Assembly (NCBI GenBank): GCA_027563935.2
Contig: CM050449.1
Span: forward strand, 73,436,556 to 73,500,555
Direction: 5' to 3'
DNA: 64,000 bases
From: Costus lasius
Taxonomy: Eukaryota > Streptophyta > Magnoliopsida > Zingiberales > Costaceae
A model generated the notes under the pieces. That model searched no databases and had not been told where the DNA came from. It worked only from the letters and a program-made list of their open reading frames with translations. This document shows positions 23,201 to 33,272 of this stretch, in pieces; position 1 is the stretch's first letter; each line of letters opens with the position of its first letter. Position numbers and translations under genes: made by a program.

Positions 23201-24294
23201 TAGTCTTCAAGCTGTGAAGACATGGTTGGGGAAGTGTTTTGAGATGAAAGACTTAGGGGAGGCCGCCTATATTCTAGGCGTGAGGATCTACCGAGATAGA
23301 TCCAAGAGGCTCCTGGCCCTTAGTCAGAATACCTACATTGATAAGGTCCTGGAGAGGTTTAACTTGGAGCAATCCAAGAAAGGATACCTTCCAGTAAGAC
23401 ATGGCCTTACTCTTTCGAAGAGCCAGTGTCCTACAACACAGGCTGAGAGGGATGACATGAGTCTAATTCCTTATGCTTCAGCAGTAGGATCGATCATGTA
23501 TGCAATGTTGTGTACTAGACCAGACGTGGCATATGCTGTAAGCATAACCAGCCGATACCAATCCAATCCAGGTCTGCAGCACTGGGTGGCTGTAAAGAAC
23601 ATCCTAAAGTATCTGAGGAGAACTAAGGATTTGTTCTTGGTCTATGGGGGACAGGAAGAGCTCAGTATGCAGGGCTATACTGATGCATCATTCCAGTCTG
23701 ATGTTGGGGTATGCCCTTAAGGCTAATGTTTGAGGCCTTGGGATTGTAACAGTATCATGTAATAAACTCTTATGTTTATAAAGGCATGGTTATTATTCAG
23801 GTTGCTACATTGTCTGCTGCAATATATATGTTCTTCTGAATAATGTCTCAAAGCTGTTCAGCTAGGCTGACATGCAGTTAAGTCCTTAGTCGAGATATCT
23901 TGGTGAACATGAGACAGCCTTGATATGATTGAGACTAATATGTGTTCTAATCTTATAGGATGCTTCGAGCATGGAATAAGATGTAGACTCATGGGTACAT
24001 GGGATGTACTGGACAGACCCTACTAGGATATTCAATTGCTTATCACAATGTGAATAATCCTTGATTGTAACAAGTGGCACATTTCCTCTGACTTGAGATC
24101 ACTTGTGTTTTCTAAATGATGATTGTCATTATTTTGAGGTAGTTCAATATCATTTGAAACATAATGATTATAGACTATCTTGGATGGTGAGCTTGAGTCA
24201 GGTTAGGGCACTAGTGATAGACAAAGGATTGCCGTCTCCTTAATTGGAGTGTGATGTTCTAAAGGGCCCCCCTGGATGAGATGATTGAGAAAGT

Positions 24295-24306
24295 GTATGG
24301 CCATAC
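24295..24306. promoter_or_regulatory. Perfect 12-bp palindrome in the copia A LTR
   Basis: GTATGGCCATAC lies 593 bp into the LTR. The B LTR has the same palindrome 562 bp in (14711-14722). The D LTR has GTGTGGCCACAC 602 bp in (49151-49162). The two D changes are symmetric, so palindromy is kept. It could be a dimeric protein-binding site or an RNA loop. Confidence 0.6.
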
Positions 24307-24521
24307 CCAGATGACTGTGTTCATCTGATCTAATCATGCTCATCATATTGGAGTTACAGGCTTGACTGGCTTGTCCAATAAGAACATCCAGTGGCAAAGG
24401 AAACATGTATGCCTTGTGAAGTTGATTCACACTTGTGCTGTGGTTTGGGTGTAGTCTTGGAAGACTCTTTCCTTTATATCGGGAGACAGTGATGTGTTGC
24501 TAGATACCCCTCACTGATCGT

Positions 24522-24537
24522 GATAACGTGAGTTATC
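24522..24537 (+). other. Conserved LTR hairpin after the CCCCTCACT motif (copia A)
   Basis: GATAAC-GTGA-GTTATC follows GTGTTGCTAGATACCCCTCA and precedes a conserved AGGGTCGCAC. D has ATGATG-TTTA-CATCAT (49350-49365) and B has TGACC-TTT-GGTCA (14931-14943) at the same place. The stem sequences differ but the pairing is maintained. Confidence 0.55.
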
Positions 24538-24922
24538 GTTACCGACATTTAAAGGAAACCCTCAGGGTCGCACAATTTGATGATATGGCTTACTTAAGTC
24601 AGATCGTGTGGACTGAATTGTTCAGGTTCAGTTTAAAGGGATTTAATCTCTGATTGTAAGTGAGATCTAGTCTGATCATGTTTGATTGATTAGGGCTTGA
24701 GATCGGTAAGCTTCGATTGAGAGAATGGATGCTGGATCGGTGAGATCAGGAGCATCGGGAGATGAACGGTCAGATCAAGTACCTTAGGGTTTTTAATGTG
24801 ATCTGGACTTATGGCTTGGTTTATTTGGTTATTGAACCAAATTCAAATGAACCGGCTCATGAATGAGCGCATGGTTCAAGGGTGAAGTGGAATTTGCGAA
24901 TGGGTAAACCCATGATCGCATG

Positions 24923-24961
24923 AAGAGAAGTGGCATGCTATTTTTAGATAGCACTTCTCTT
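24923..24961 (+). other. Long hairpin in the copia A LTR
   Basis: AAGAGAAGT (24923-24931) pairs with ACTTCTCTT (24953-24961), enclosing GCTAT...ATAGC with the loop TTTTAG. The solo LTR at 2424-4099 has a hairpin at the same LTR position with a different outer stem (ACGTTTG/CAAACGT). The solo LTR at 40550-42246 has CATTCCA/TGGAATG there. Confidence 0.65.
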
Positions 24962-25378
24962 ACGTGACTCTCTCTCACGTTCACGCCTCTTTTCTTTTCG
25001 TTGGTCGCCTTGTCTCTTGCTCTCGATGAGAGAACATACGGTGGTGAAGAGCTCGACGAGGAGGAAGAAAAAGAATCGCCAAGCCAAGACATCTCTTCCC
25101 TTCCACTCGACAAGGACATCTTTGGGCCTTGCTAGCACAAGATTCGCAAAGGGAGTAGGCGACATCAACTGTGTGCGTCACCTCTGGAGAAGATCAAGTT
25201 TGATCTTTGCTTCCAAGGCGCCATCTAGAAATGGCTATGGTATGATCCTTCTCTATTTGCAATTGGGTCATTTTTGTTAATCATACAGCATGCAAGATCT
25301 AGAAACCCCCTTTCCGCTGCTTTCATTCCCATATGCGCCTATGAGTTTGGGTTTCGCCCCCTTGTGGGGACCTTCAAT

Positions 25379-25390
25379 TGGTATCAGAGC
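25379..25390 (+). other. Primer-binding site of copia A (initiator tRNA-Met)
   Basis: TGGTATCAGAGC, two bases after the LTR end, is the standard primer-binding site of plant copia elements. It is complementary to the 3' end of initiator methionine tRNA. Confidence 0.95.
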
Positions 25391-26310
25391 AAAGTTAACG
25401 CATGTTTTATGATTGCTTATGCCATTTGGTGATCCTTGTTTGCGAACTTATGATTAGATCTAAGGTTACATGCGATACATCTTGTATATGTAATTGGCGA
25501 AAATGCATTGCATTGTTTCTCCTTGGCGCATGTATAAGGTTACCTTTTGTTGGCGCTTGTATGTTGTTGGTTTTCTCAAAACTATATTACATGCGCAATT
25601 CACACTAGATCTAAGCTGTCCTTACTGTAAACCCTTAGACGGGTTACTAGGGTTGAAGTCATCCCCTAGGTTAGATCCAGACAGTCTGATCAGACCATCT
25701 GACAGCCTTGATGGGTTGACCAGATAGCACCTGTGCGCAAGCACCTGGTGGCTATAGGTCGACTGCAGACAGGCGTGTAGCGATGTCTGATTGAGACAAC
25801 CTATGAACGCACATGAGTTTGGCCCGGGGTCACACCCGTTTGCCAGACCTCATTGTGGTTGTTCAGCCCTGGCGCATGCATGGTTGACCTTTTGGTCGAC
25901 TCAAGTTAGTTAGGACTTGGTGCATGCAAGGGCAGTGGATCTGACTAGGTTGGATGAGTGGATCCCTAGTAATGGACCGTTGTAAGGTTATAGGGCACAT
26001 AACGAAAAATAAAATTGATCTCAATGGGATTTTTCAAAAATTTTATTTTTCATGATTGGATCAAATGATGTATGATGCCATATGCATGTTTATTTATTCT
26101 TATGTGGGCTGCCCATGTTAAATGTGTGCTGTGCTGGGGCCTGCGTGCCTGGTTAAAAGTTGTAAATTAATTTTATTGTGATCTGCGCATCACATTGCAT
26201 TTAATTTATAAAATGTAATTGACCTGCGAGTCAATCTTGTCTAGATAGATTAATTTGTAAATTAATCAGACAAGAGCACAGAGCACACTTGGCAGAGGCG
26301 CATGCAGCAG

Positions 26311-26352
26311 TGGCTAGACCAGGTGGGAGGTCCAGGGTTCGACTCTGGGACC
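26311..26352 (+). other. tRNA-like segment with Pol III A-box and B-box-like motifs
   Basis: TGGCTAGACCAGG (26311-26323) resembles an A box. GGTTCGACT (26336-26344) matches the B box core GGTTCGANN. The surrounding CCAGG...TCTGG can form a T-arm with a seven-base loop. No full cloverleaf or acceptor stem is visible, so this is not a tRNA gene. It may be a relic of a tRNA-derived SINE or chance. Confidence 0.35.
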
Positions 26353-26690
26353 AGGCGCATTTACCTGGTGGGCGCACCTGAGCTGCAGATGGCGCTTGGG
26401 CCCTGGTTTGGGCCAGATGAGCAGCAAAAGCCCCATGAAGAAAAGCAAGTGAAGACTTAAGTTCTTAAGGTCTTACTAGGGCTATGGGCTTTTACCACAT
26501 AAGATTCATGCTTTCTTTTATTGTTTAATAAGTAGAACAGCATGATTTATTTATCTTCTGCTATCACCATAGGAATTGCATGATAGTGAAGAAGATAAAA
26601 GACCGTTAAAGTCCAACGCTAAAATATCAAGCTCGTATGCCTTCTGACGCGAAACCTCACTGTTCTGATTATCGTTGGAGCCGTGTTGTA

Positions 26691-27029
26691 CCCACTAAGT
26701 GGGCACGTCCATCTATCTTCAGACGATGCGGGATTACACCTGCGTGTTACAGAGAAGGGATTTATCGCTTCTCGTTGCTCAGCATAGCACGTGGTGGTCC
26801 AGGGAGTAGGTCGGGTCAGCTTGACCATGTAGGCTACATATGTGGCGCATATGGTAGCGCATGGAGGCAGCCATCTGTGGGGTCAGAGATTGTGTTGTAC
26901 CAACTCAGTTGGCACAGTCTGCTGGATTGCCCAGATGAAGGGGAATCGCACAGGTAGGCGATTGGCAGGGACTGCCTACCAGAGATTAGTGCTTGTACTC
27001 TCTGTGCATCTTATCTCGCCTGAGCGGGA
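26691..27029 (+). other. Three-hairpin leader module of copia A
   Basis: The hairpins are CCCAC-TAA-GTGGG (26691-26703), CCAAC-TCA-GTTGG (26900-26912) and TCTCGC-CTGA-GCGGGA (27014-27029). The first two are each framed by GTA...CAC, extending the stem across one mismatch. Spacings of 209 and 114 bp match those of B (211 and 110), although stems and loops differ in sequence. The gag start is 193 bp downstream of the last hairpin. Confidence 0.7.
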
Positions 27030-27221
27030 CGCGGAGACCAAGTATGAAATCTGGATCCCATCTCACTAAAAGAGTACTACTCTTTCGGGCTGTTTTGCTG
27101 GATTTTTCAGCCAGATAAAATAGTGAGAAAAAGAATCTTTCTTAAGTCCTGATTGATTCTTAACATTGATACTGACCTTGCTGTTCTTGCATTGTTGTAG
27201 ATACCTGCAGCAACGAACACC

Positions 27222-30200
27222 ATGAGCTTCAATGTGCGATCCCTACTGGAAAGAGAGAAGTTTGCTGGGCCGAACTTCTCAGACTGGTTTGGACACCTTA
27301 AGATAGTTCTTAAGGCAGAGAGGAAACTGTATGTCCTCGAGACGGCGATACCGCCTCAGCCCGCTCCGAACGCCGCAAGGGCGGTTCGGGAAGCCTATGA
27401 AAAGCACGTCAATGATAGCATTGATGTCGCTTGCCTGATGCTAGCGTCTATGACGCCACCGCTGCAGCGTCAGCATGAGGATATGTCTGCCATAGACATG
27501 ATAGCAAACCTCAAGATGCTGTATGCTGCACAGGCAAGGACTGAGCGCTACAATCTGACAAAGCCTTTCTTTCAGAGCAAACTGGCTGAAGGGAGCCCAG
27601 TGGGAGCTCACGTGCTCAAGATAATTGGGCACAAGGAGGCTCTAGAGAAACTGGGACATACCATCAACCAGGAGCTTGATGTAGACATTATTCTGCAGTC
27701 TCTTCCGCCTTCTTTCGATGTGTTCATTATTAACTTTAATATGAACAAAATCGATTGTACTCCGGCAGAGCTGCTGAATATGCTCTTGACTACTGAGGAA
27801 ACTCTGAAGGGTAAGCCTTCAACCTCTGTCTTGATGGTTCCTTCGAGGAACAAGAAGAAGGGGAAGAAGGGCAAGACCCCTGTCAAGAGTTACAGCAAGG
27901 CTCTGAAGCAGAAGGTTAAGTGGTCCAAGGAATACAGGTGTTTCCACTGTGGCCAGCTGGGTCACTGGAAAAAGGACTGTAAAGCGCTCCAAGGAGACAA
28001 GAGGGGAAGCCTTGCTTCTGGCTCAGGTATATACGTGACGGAAGTCATGGTTTCATCTTCTTCTATATCATGGGTGTTGGACACTGCATGTGGAGTTCAC
28101 ATTTGTTCAAATGTACAGGAACTCAAGAGAAGAAGGCAGGTGGGACAGCATGAGGTGGACCTACGAGTTGGAAACGGGGCACGGGTTGCTGCTGTTGCTG
28201 TAGGAGACTATTTCATCTCTTTGCCATCTGGGCTTGTATTAGAACTGAACAATTGTTATTTTGTTCCCAGCATTACTAAAAATATTATCTCCATTCCTGC
28301 TCTTGTCAGGAAGGGGTTTTCCTTTGAATGCAATATTTCAAAGTGTGTTTTATCTTTAGATAATATTGTTTATGCAACTGGTTCAATTAACAATGGGTTA
28401 TTCATGTTGGACATGGAATGTTCTATACAAAATATTGATATTAAGAAAGCCAAGTATGCTGATGATAGCACCTTGCTATGGCATAGTCGTTTAGGCCATA
28501 TTAACAAGAAGCGCATTAAGCAGTTGCATGATCATGGACTGCTGGGATCATTCTCCTATGAGGAGATTGATACATGCAAGGCTTGTTTAATGGGTAAAAT
28601 GACGAAGTCACCTTTTCTTCACAAAGGTCAAAGGGCTTCAGGTTTACTTGACCTTATACACAGTGATGTGTGTGGGCCATTTAGTAAACATGCCAGAGGT
28701 GGCTATCAGTACTTCATTACCTTTACTGATGATTTCAGTAGGTATGGGTATGTCTATCTAATGAGACATAAAAGTGAATCTTTTGACAAGTTCAAAGAGT
28801 TCAAGAATGAAGTACAAAATCAGCTAGGCCGAAATATCAAGGCACTTCGTTCTGATCGAGGTGGAGAATACCTAAGTCGAGAATTTACTGACTATCTGAA
28901 GGAGTGTGGGATTATCTCACAGCTCACTCCGCCAGGAACACCGCAATGGAATGGTGTGTCCGAAAGGAGAAATAGAACGTTACTTGATATGGTTCGTTCT
29001 ATGATGAGTCAGGCTACTCTACCTTACTCCTTTTGGGGATTTGCACTGGAAACAGCTGCAAAGGTACTAAACCGAGTGCCATCCAAGGCAGTTTCTAAGA
29101 CGCCATATGAGTTATGGTATGGGAAACAGCCGAGCTTGACATTTATCAGGATCTGGGGCTGCGAGGCTTATGTCAAAAAGCTCGCCTCTGGGAAACTAGA
29201 GAGCAGATCTGAGAAATGTATCTTTGTCGGTTACCCTAAGGAAACTAAGGGTTATTATTTCTACGATCCCAAAGAGAACAAGGTATTTGTTGCTCGGACG
29301 GCTATATTTCTTGAGAAGGAGTTTCTTCTGCAAGAGGCCAGTGGGAGAGAAATTAAACTGGATGAGAATCCAGAAGAAGGACAAAGTGCTCAAGCACAGT
29401 TGGATGAGCCTGAGCCGGTAGATCAGGTTATTGAACAACCTGAGGCTCAGATATCACGGCAACCGCGAAGATCGGGAAGGATCCGTCGACAGCCTGAGCG
29501 CTATGACGGAGTCTACATCATTGATAATGATGAACCCCTCACTTATGTGGATGTGGTCAGTGGACCGGAATCAGCGAGATGGCTTGAAGCTATGCGCGCC
29601 GAGATGGACTCCATGTCAGATAACCAAGTATGGGATTTGGTTGATCCACCTCCGGGAGTTATCCCTATAGGCTGTAAATGGATCTTCAAGAAGAAGATTG
29701 ACATGGATGGTAATGTGGTTACCTATAAAGGCAGGCTAGTTGCGAAAGGTTTCAAACAAATCTACGGGATAGATTATGATGAAACTTTCTCACCTGTAGC
29801 TATGTTTTAGTCTATTCGGATTCTTTTCGCGATAGCTGCATATTATGATTATGAGATTTGGCAAATGGATGTGAAAACAGCTTTCCTTAATGGAAATCTG
29901 GATGAGGATGTGTATATGACACAACCAGAAGGTTTCACTAATCCATCAGATCGTCATAAGATATGCAAGTTAAAGAAGTCTATTTATGGACTTAAACAAG
30001 CATCTAGAAGCTGGAATATTCGTTTTGATGAATCAATCTCTGAATTTGGTTTCATCAAGAACGAAGATGACCTGTGTGTATATAAGAGGTTTAGTGGGAG
30101 CGTGATTACTTTCCTAGTCCTCTACGTCGATGATATCTTGATCATTGGAAATGACATTCCTGAAATGCATGCCGTAAAGGCATGGTTAAGGAAATGTTTC

Positions 30201-31106
30201 CAAATGAAAGATCTAGGAGAAGCAGCCTATGTGTTAGGTGTGAAGATCTACAGGGATAGATCTAAGAGGCTTCTCGGGCTGTGCCAGAGTACTTACATCG
30301 ATAAAGTCCTGGAGAGATTTCATTTAGAGAATTCTAAAAGAGGATATCTTCCAGTCAGACATGGTCTGAATCTTTCGAAGAGTCAGTGTCCACAAACACA
30401 GACTGAGAAAGATGAAATGGACAATACGCCTTATGCTTCGGCTATTGGATCCATAATGTATGCGATGTTGTGTACTCGCCCAGACGTTGCTTACGGGTTA
30501 AGCGTGACCAGTCGGTTCCAAAGTAATCCAGGTCAGGCGCACTGGATTGCAGTCAAGAACATCTTAAAATATCTGCGGAGGACCAAAGATATGTTCTTGA
30601 TATATGGTGGTCAGGAAGAACTCAGTATTGAAGGATATACTGACGCTTCATTCCAGTCAGACCAGGATGATTTCCGATCGCAATCAGGCTATGTTTTTAG
30701 CATGAATGGAGGAGCAGTGGTGTGGAAGAGTTTCAAACAGTCAACTGTTGCTGATTCCACAACAGAAGCCGAGTATGTTGCAGCCTCGGAAGCATCCAAG
30801 GAGGCAGTGTGGATTCGTAAGTTCGTGAGAGAACTTGGTGTTGTTCCTTCGAGTGCAGATCCTTTGGTTATCTTCTGTGATAACACTGGAGCAATCGCAC
30901 AAGCAAAGGAACCACGGTCGCACCAGAAGTCCAAGCACATACAGAAACGGTTTCATTTGATCAGGGAGATCATTGATCGTGGCGAGATCAAAGTCTGCAA
31001 GGTTCATACAGATGACAATCTGGCAGACCCGCTTACTAAGCCTCTGGCGCAGCAGAAGCATGAGAAGCACTGTAATAATATGGGTTTGAGATTTCTCAAC
31101 CATTAG
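27222..31106 (+). pseudogene. Copia A gag-pol polyprotein, open except for one in-frame TAG
   Basis: The frame starts MSFNVRSLLEREKFAGPNF and is continuous for 1294 codons with one TAG at 29808-29810 (codon 863), where related elements have Lys in VAMIKSIRILL. Gag of the plant copia type occupies about residues 1-230, the zinc knuckle CFHCGQLGHWKKDC is 240-253, and the protease-like WVLDTACGVHIC has its Asp at 287. Integrase has HSRLGHI (His 421, 426), CKAC and the D/D/E residues in HSDVCGPF, LRSDRGGEY and GVSERRNR. RT has YVDDILIIGND, and RNase H has GYTDASFQ, TTEAEYVAAS and CDNTGAIAQ. The product would encapsidate, reverse-transcribe and integrate the element. The stop falls early in RT and would leave gag, protease and integrase. 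Confidence 0.95.
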
Positions 31107-31115
31107 ATTAAGTGC

Positions 31116-31126
31116 AAGTGGGAGAT
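31116..31126 (+). other. Polypurine tract of copia A
   Basis: AAGTGGGAGAT directly precedes the 3' LTR start TGTTGGGG. It is the primer for plus-strand DNA synthesis. The same tract occurs in B (33261-33272) and D (55488-55499). Confidence 0.88.
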
Positions 31127-32801
31127 TGTTGGGGTATGCCCTTAAGGCTAATGTTTGAGGCCTTGGGATTGTAACAGTATCATGTAATAAACTCTTATGT
31201 TTATAAAGGCATGGTTATTATTCAGGTTGCTACATTGTCTGCTGCAATATATATGTTCTTCTGAATAATGTCTCAAAGCTGTTCAGCTAGGCTGACATGC
31301 AGTTAAGTCCTTAGTCGAGATATCTTGGTGAACATGAGACAGCCTTGATATGATTGAGACTAATATGTGTTCTAATCTTATAGGATGCTTCGAGCATGGA
31401 ATAAGATGTAGACTCATGGGTACATGGGATGTACTGGACAGACCCTACTAGGATATTCAATTGCTTGTCACAATGTGAATAATCCTTGATTGTAACAAGT
31501 GGCACATTTCCTCTGACTTGAGATCACTTGTGTTTTCTAAATGATGATTGTCATTATTTTGAGGTAGTTCAATATCATTTGAAACATAATGATTATAGAC
31601 TATCTTGGATGGTGAGCTTGAGTCAGGTTAGGGCACTAGTGATAGACAAAGGATTGCCGTCTCCTTAATTGGAGTGTGATGTTCTAAAGGGCCCCCCTGG
31701 ATGAGATGATTGAGAAAGTGTATGGCCATACCCAGATGACTGTGTTCATCTGATCTAATCATGCTCATCATATTGGAGTTACAGGCTTGACAGGCTTGTC
31801 CAATAAGAACATCCAGTGGCAAAGGAAACATGTATGCCTTGTGAAGTTGATTCACACTTGTGCTGTGGTTTGGGTGTAGTCTTGGAAGACTCTTTCCTTT
31901 ATATCGGGAGACAGTGATGTGTTGCTAGATACCCCTCACTGATCGTGATAACGTGAGTTATCGTTACCGACATTTAAAGGAAACCCTCAGGGTCGCACAA
32001 TTTGATGATATGGCTTACTTAAGTCAGATCGTGTGGACTGAATTGTTCAGGTTCAGTTTAAAGGGATTTAATCTCTGATTGTAAGTGAGATCTAGTCTGA
32101 TCATGTTTGATTGATTAGGGCTTGAGATCGGTAAGCTTCGATTGAGAGAATGGATGCTGGATCGGTGAGATCAGGAGCATCGGGAGATGAACGGTCAGAT
32201 CAAGTACCTTAGGGTTTTTAATGTGATCTGGACTTATGGCTTGGTTTATTTGGTTATTGAACCAAATTCAAATGAACCGGCTCATGAATGAGCGCATGGT
32301 TCAAGGGTGAAGTGGAATTTGCGAATGGGTAAACCCATGATCGCATGAAGAGAAGTGGCATGCTATTTTTAGATAGCACTTCTCTTACGTGACTCTCTCT
32401 CACGTTCACGCCTCTTTTCTTTTCGTTGGTCGCCTTGTCTCTTGCTCTCGACAAGAGAACATACGGTGGTGAAGAGCTCGACGAGGAGGAAGAAAAAGAA
32501 TCACCAAGCCAAGACATCTCTTCCCTTCCACTCGACAAGGACATCTTTGGGCCTTGCTAGCACAAGGATCGCAAAGGGAGTAGGCGACATCAACTGTGTG
32601 CGTCACCTCTGGAGAAGATCAAGTTTGATCTTTGCTTCCAAGGCGCCATCTAGAAATGGCGATGGTATGATCCTTCTCTATTTGCAATTGGGTCATTTTT
32701 GTTAATCATACAGCATGCAAGATCTAGAAACCCCCTTTCCGCTGCTTTCATTCCCATATGCGCCTATGAGTTAGGGTTTCGCCCCCTTGTGGGGACCTTC
32801 A
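31127..32801 (+). mobile_element. 3' LTR of copia A
   Basis: It has the same length (1675 bp) as the 5' LTR. Differences I see include A to G at the equivalent of 24045, T to A in CTTGACTGGC, two changes in GATGAG, and single changes near the TTTGGGTTT end. It is followed by the TSD TCTAA, and the B reading frame resumes at once. Confidence 0.95.
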
Positions 32802-33260
32802 TCTAACCCTGACGACTTTAGATCGCAGGCCGGCTATGTGTTCAAGATAACTGGAGGCGCTGTATGCTGGAAGAGCTTCAAGCAATCCACCATAGCAGAT
32901 TCTACAACCGAAGCAGAGTATGTGGCCGCTTCTGAGGTAGCCAAGGAAGCCGTTTGGATAAAGAAGTTCATGTCTGATCTTCAGGTGGTTCCTAGTGCAG
33001 TGGATCCCATTGAACTCTATTGTGACAACAATGGAGCAATTGCACAAGCCAAGGAACCACGGTCTCATCAAAGATCCAAACACATACTCAGAAGATTTCA
33101 CCTGATCAGAGAGATCATTGAAAGAGGTGATGTCAAGATTAGCAGAGTTGACACAGAAAACAATCTGGCAGACCCATTGACCAAGGCTTTGGCGCAGCAG
33201 AAGCATGATGGTCACGCTAGAGATATGGGGTTAAGATTTCTCAACCTCTAGGTCTTAGTG

Positions 33261-33272
33261 CAAGTGGGAGAT
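33261..33272 (+). other. Polypurine tract of copia B
   Basis: CAAGTGGGAGAT lies between the pol stop at 33251 and the 3' LTR start at 33273. Confidence 0.88.

Larger units (their letters stand above)
23702..25376 (+). mobile_element. 5' LTR of copia A
   Basis: This LTR is bounded by the TSD TCTGA on the left and the primer site on the right. It contains the palindrome GTATGGCCATAC (24295-24306), the hairpin GATAAC-GTGA-GTTATC (24522-24537) and a long hairpin at 24923-24961. I see no convincing TATA box. Reading frames inside it, including a Ser-rich one on the minus strand, occur at the same places in the 3' LTR and carry no domain. Confidence 0.95.
25391..27221 (+). other. Copia A leader (untranslated region before gag)
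   Basis: About 1.83 kb lies between the primer site and the gag start, with no credible gene. It holds a tRNA-like segment (26311-26352) and the three-hairpin module (26691-27029). Several GGCGCA/TGCGCA words recur through it, as in the LTRs and leaders of B and D. Confidence 0.75.
23702..32801 (+). mobile_element. Copia element A, young and nearly intact Ty1/copia retrotransposon
   Basis: Two 1675-bp LTRs (23702-25376, 31127-32801) start TGTTGGGG and end CCTTCA. They differ at about nine positions counted by eye. The TSD is TCTGA (23697-23701) against TCTAA (32802-32806), one mismatch, inside the RNase H region of B. The internal region has a Met-initiator primer site (25379-25390), a 1.8-kb leader, one gag-pol frame and a polypurine tract. 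The near identity of the LTRs implies a recent insertion, and the only clear coding defect is one TAG at 29808. Confidence 0.95.
20225..33251 (+). pseudogene. Copia B gag-pol polyprotein, disabled and split by element A
   Basis: The frame opens MATNTSGLSLRSLLDKDKLV (gag), has a zinc knuckle CFHCGEQGHWRRDC near 20965, a protease-like WVLDIACGAHIC (Thr of the usual D-T replaced by Ile), integrase (HCRLAHI, CEPC, and D/D/E in HTDVCGPF, LRSDRGGEY and GVSERRNR), RT (YVDDILLIG) and RNase H ending RDMGLRFLNL at 33251. Defects are TAG at 20549-20551, TAG at 21212-21214, a one-base insertion near 22930 in TAFLNGKL, and TGA at 23061-23063. Element A separates FQSD (23696) from DDFRSQAGY (about 32810). 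The intact polyprotein would make virus-like particles and integrate cDNA. Confidence 0.93.

Noticed and set aside
24829..25119. Ser-rich minus-strand reading frame in the A LTR, repeated at 32254-32544
   Set aside because: It lies wholly inside both LTR copies, overlaps frames on the other strand and has no domain. Its repetition reflects LTR identity, not gene duplication.
26311..26352. A functional tRNA gene
   Set aside because: Only A-box and B-box-like motifs and a T-arm are visible. There is no acceptor stem, anticodon arm or Pol III terminator at the right distance.
27222..29810. The A stop codon as programmed readthrough separating gag-int from RT
   Set aside because: B, E and the inverted fragment show no conserved stop at this site, and gag, not RT, is usually the part made in excess. 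A recent point mutation is simpler.
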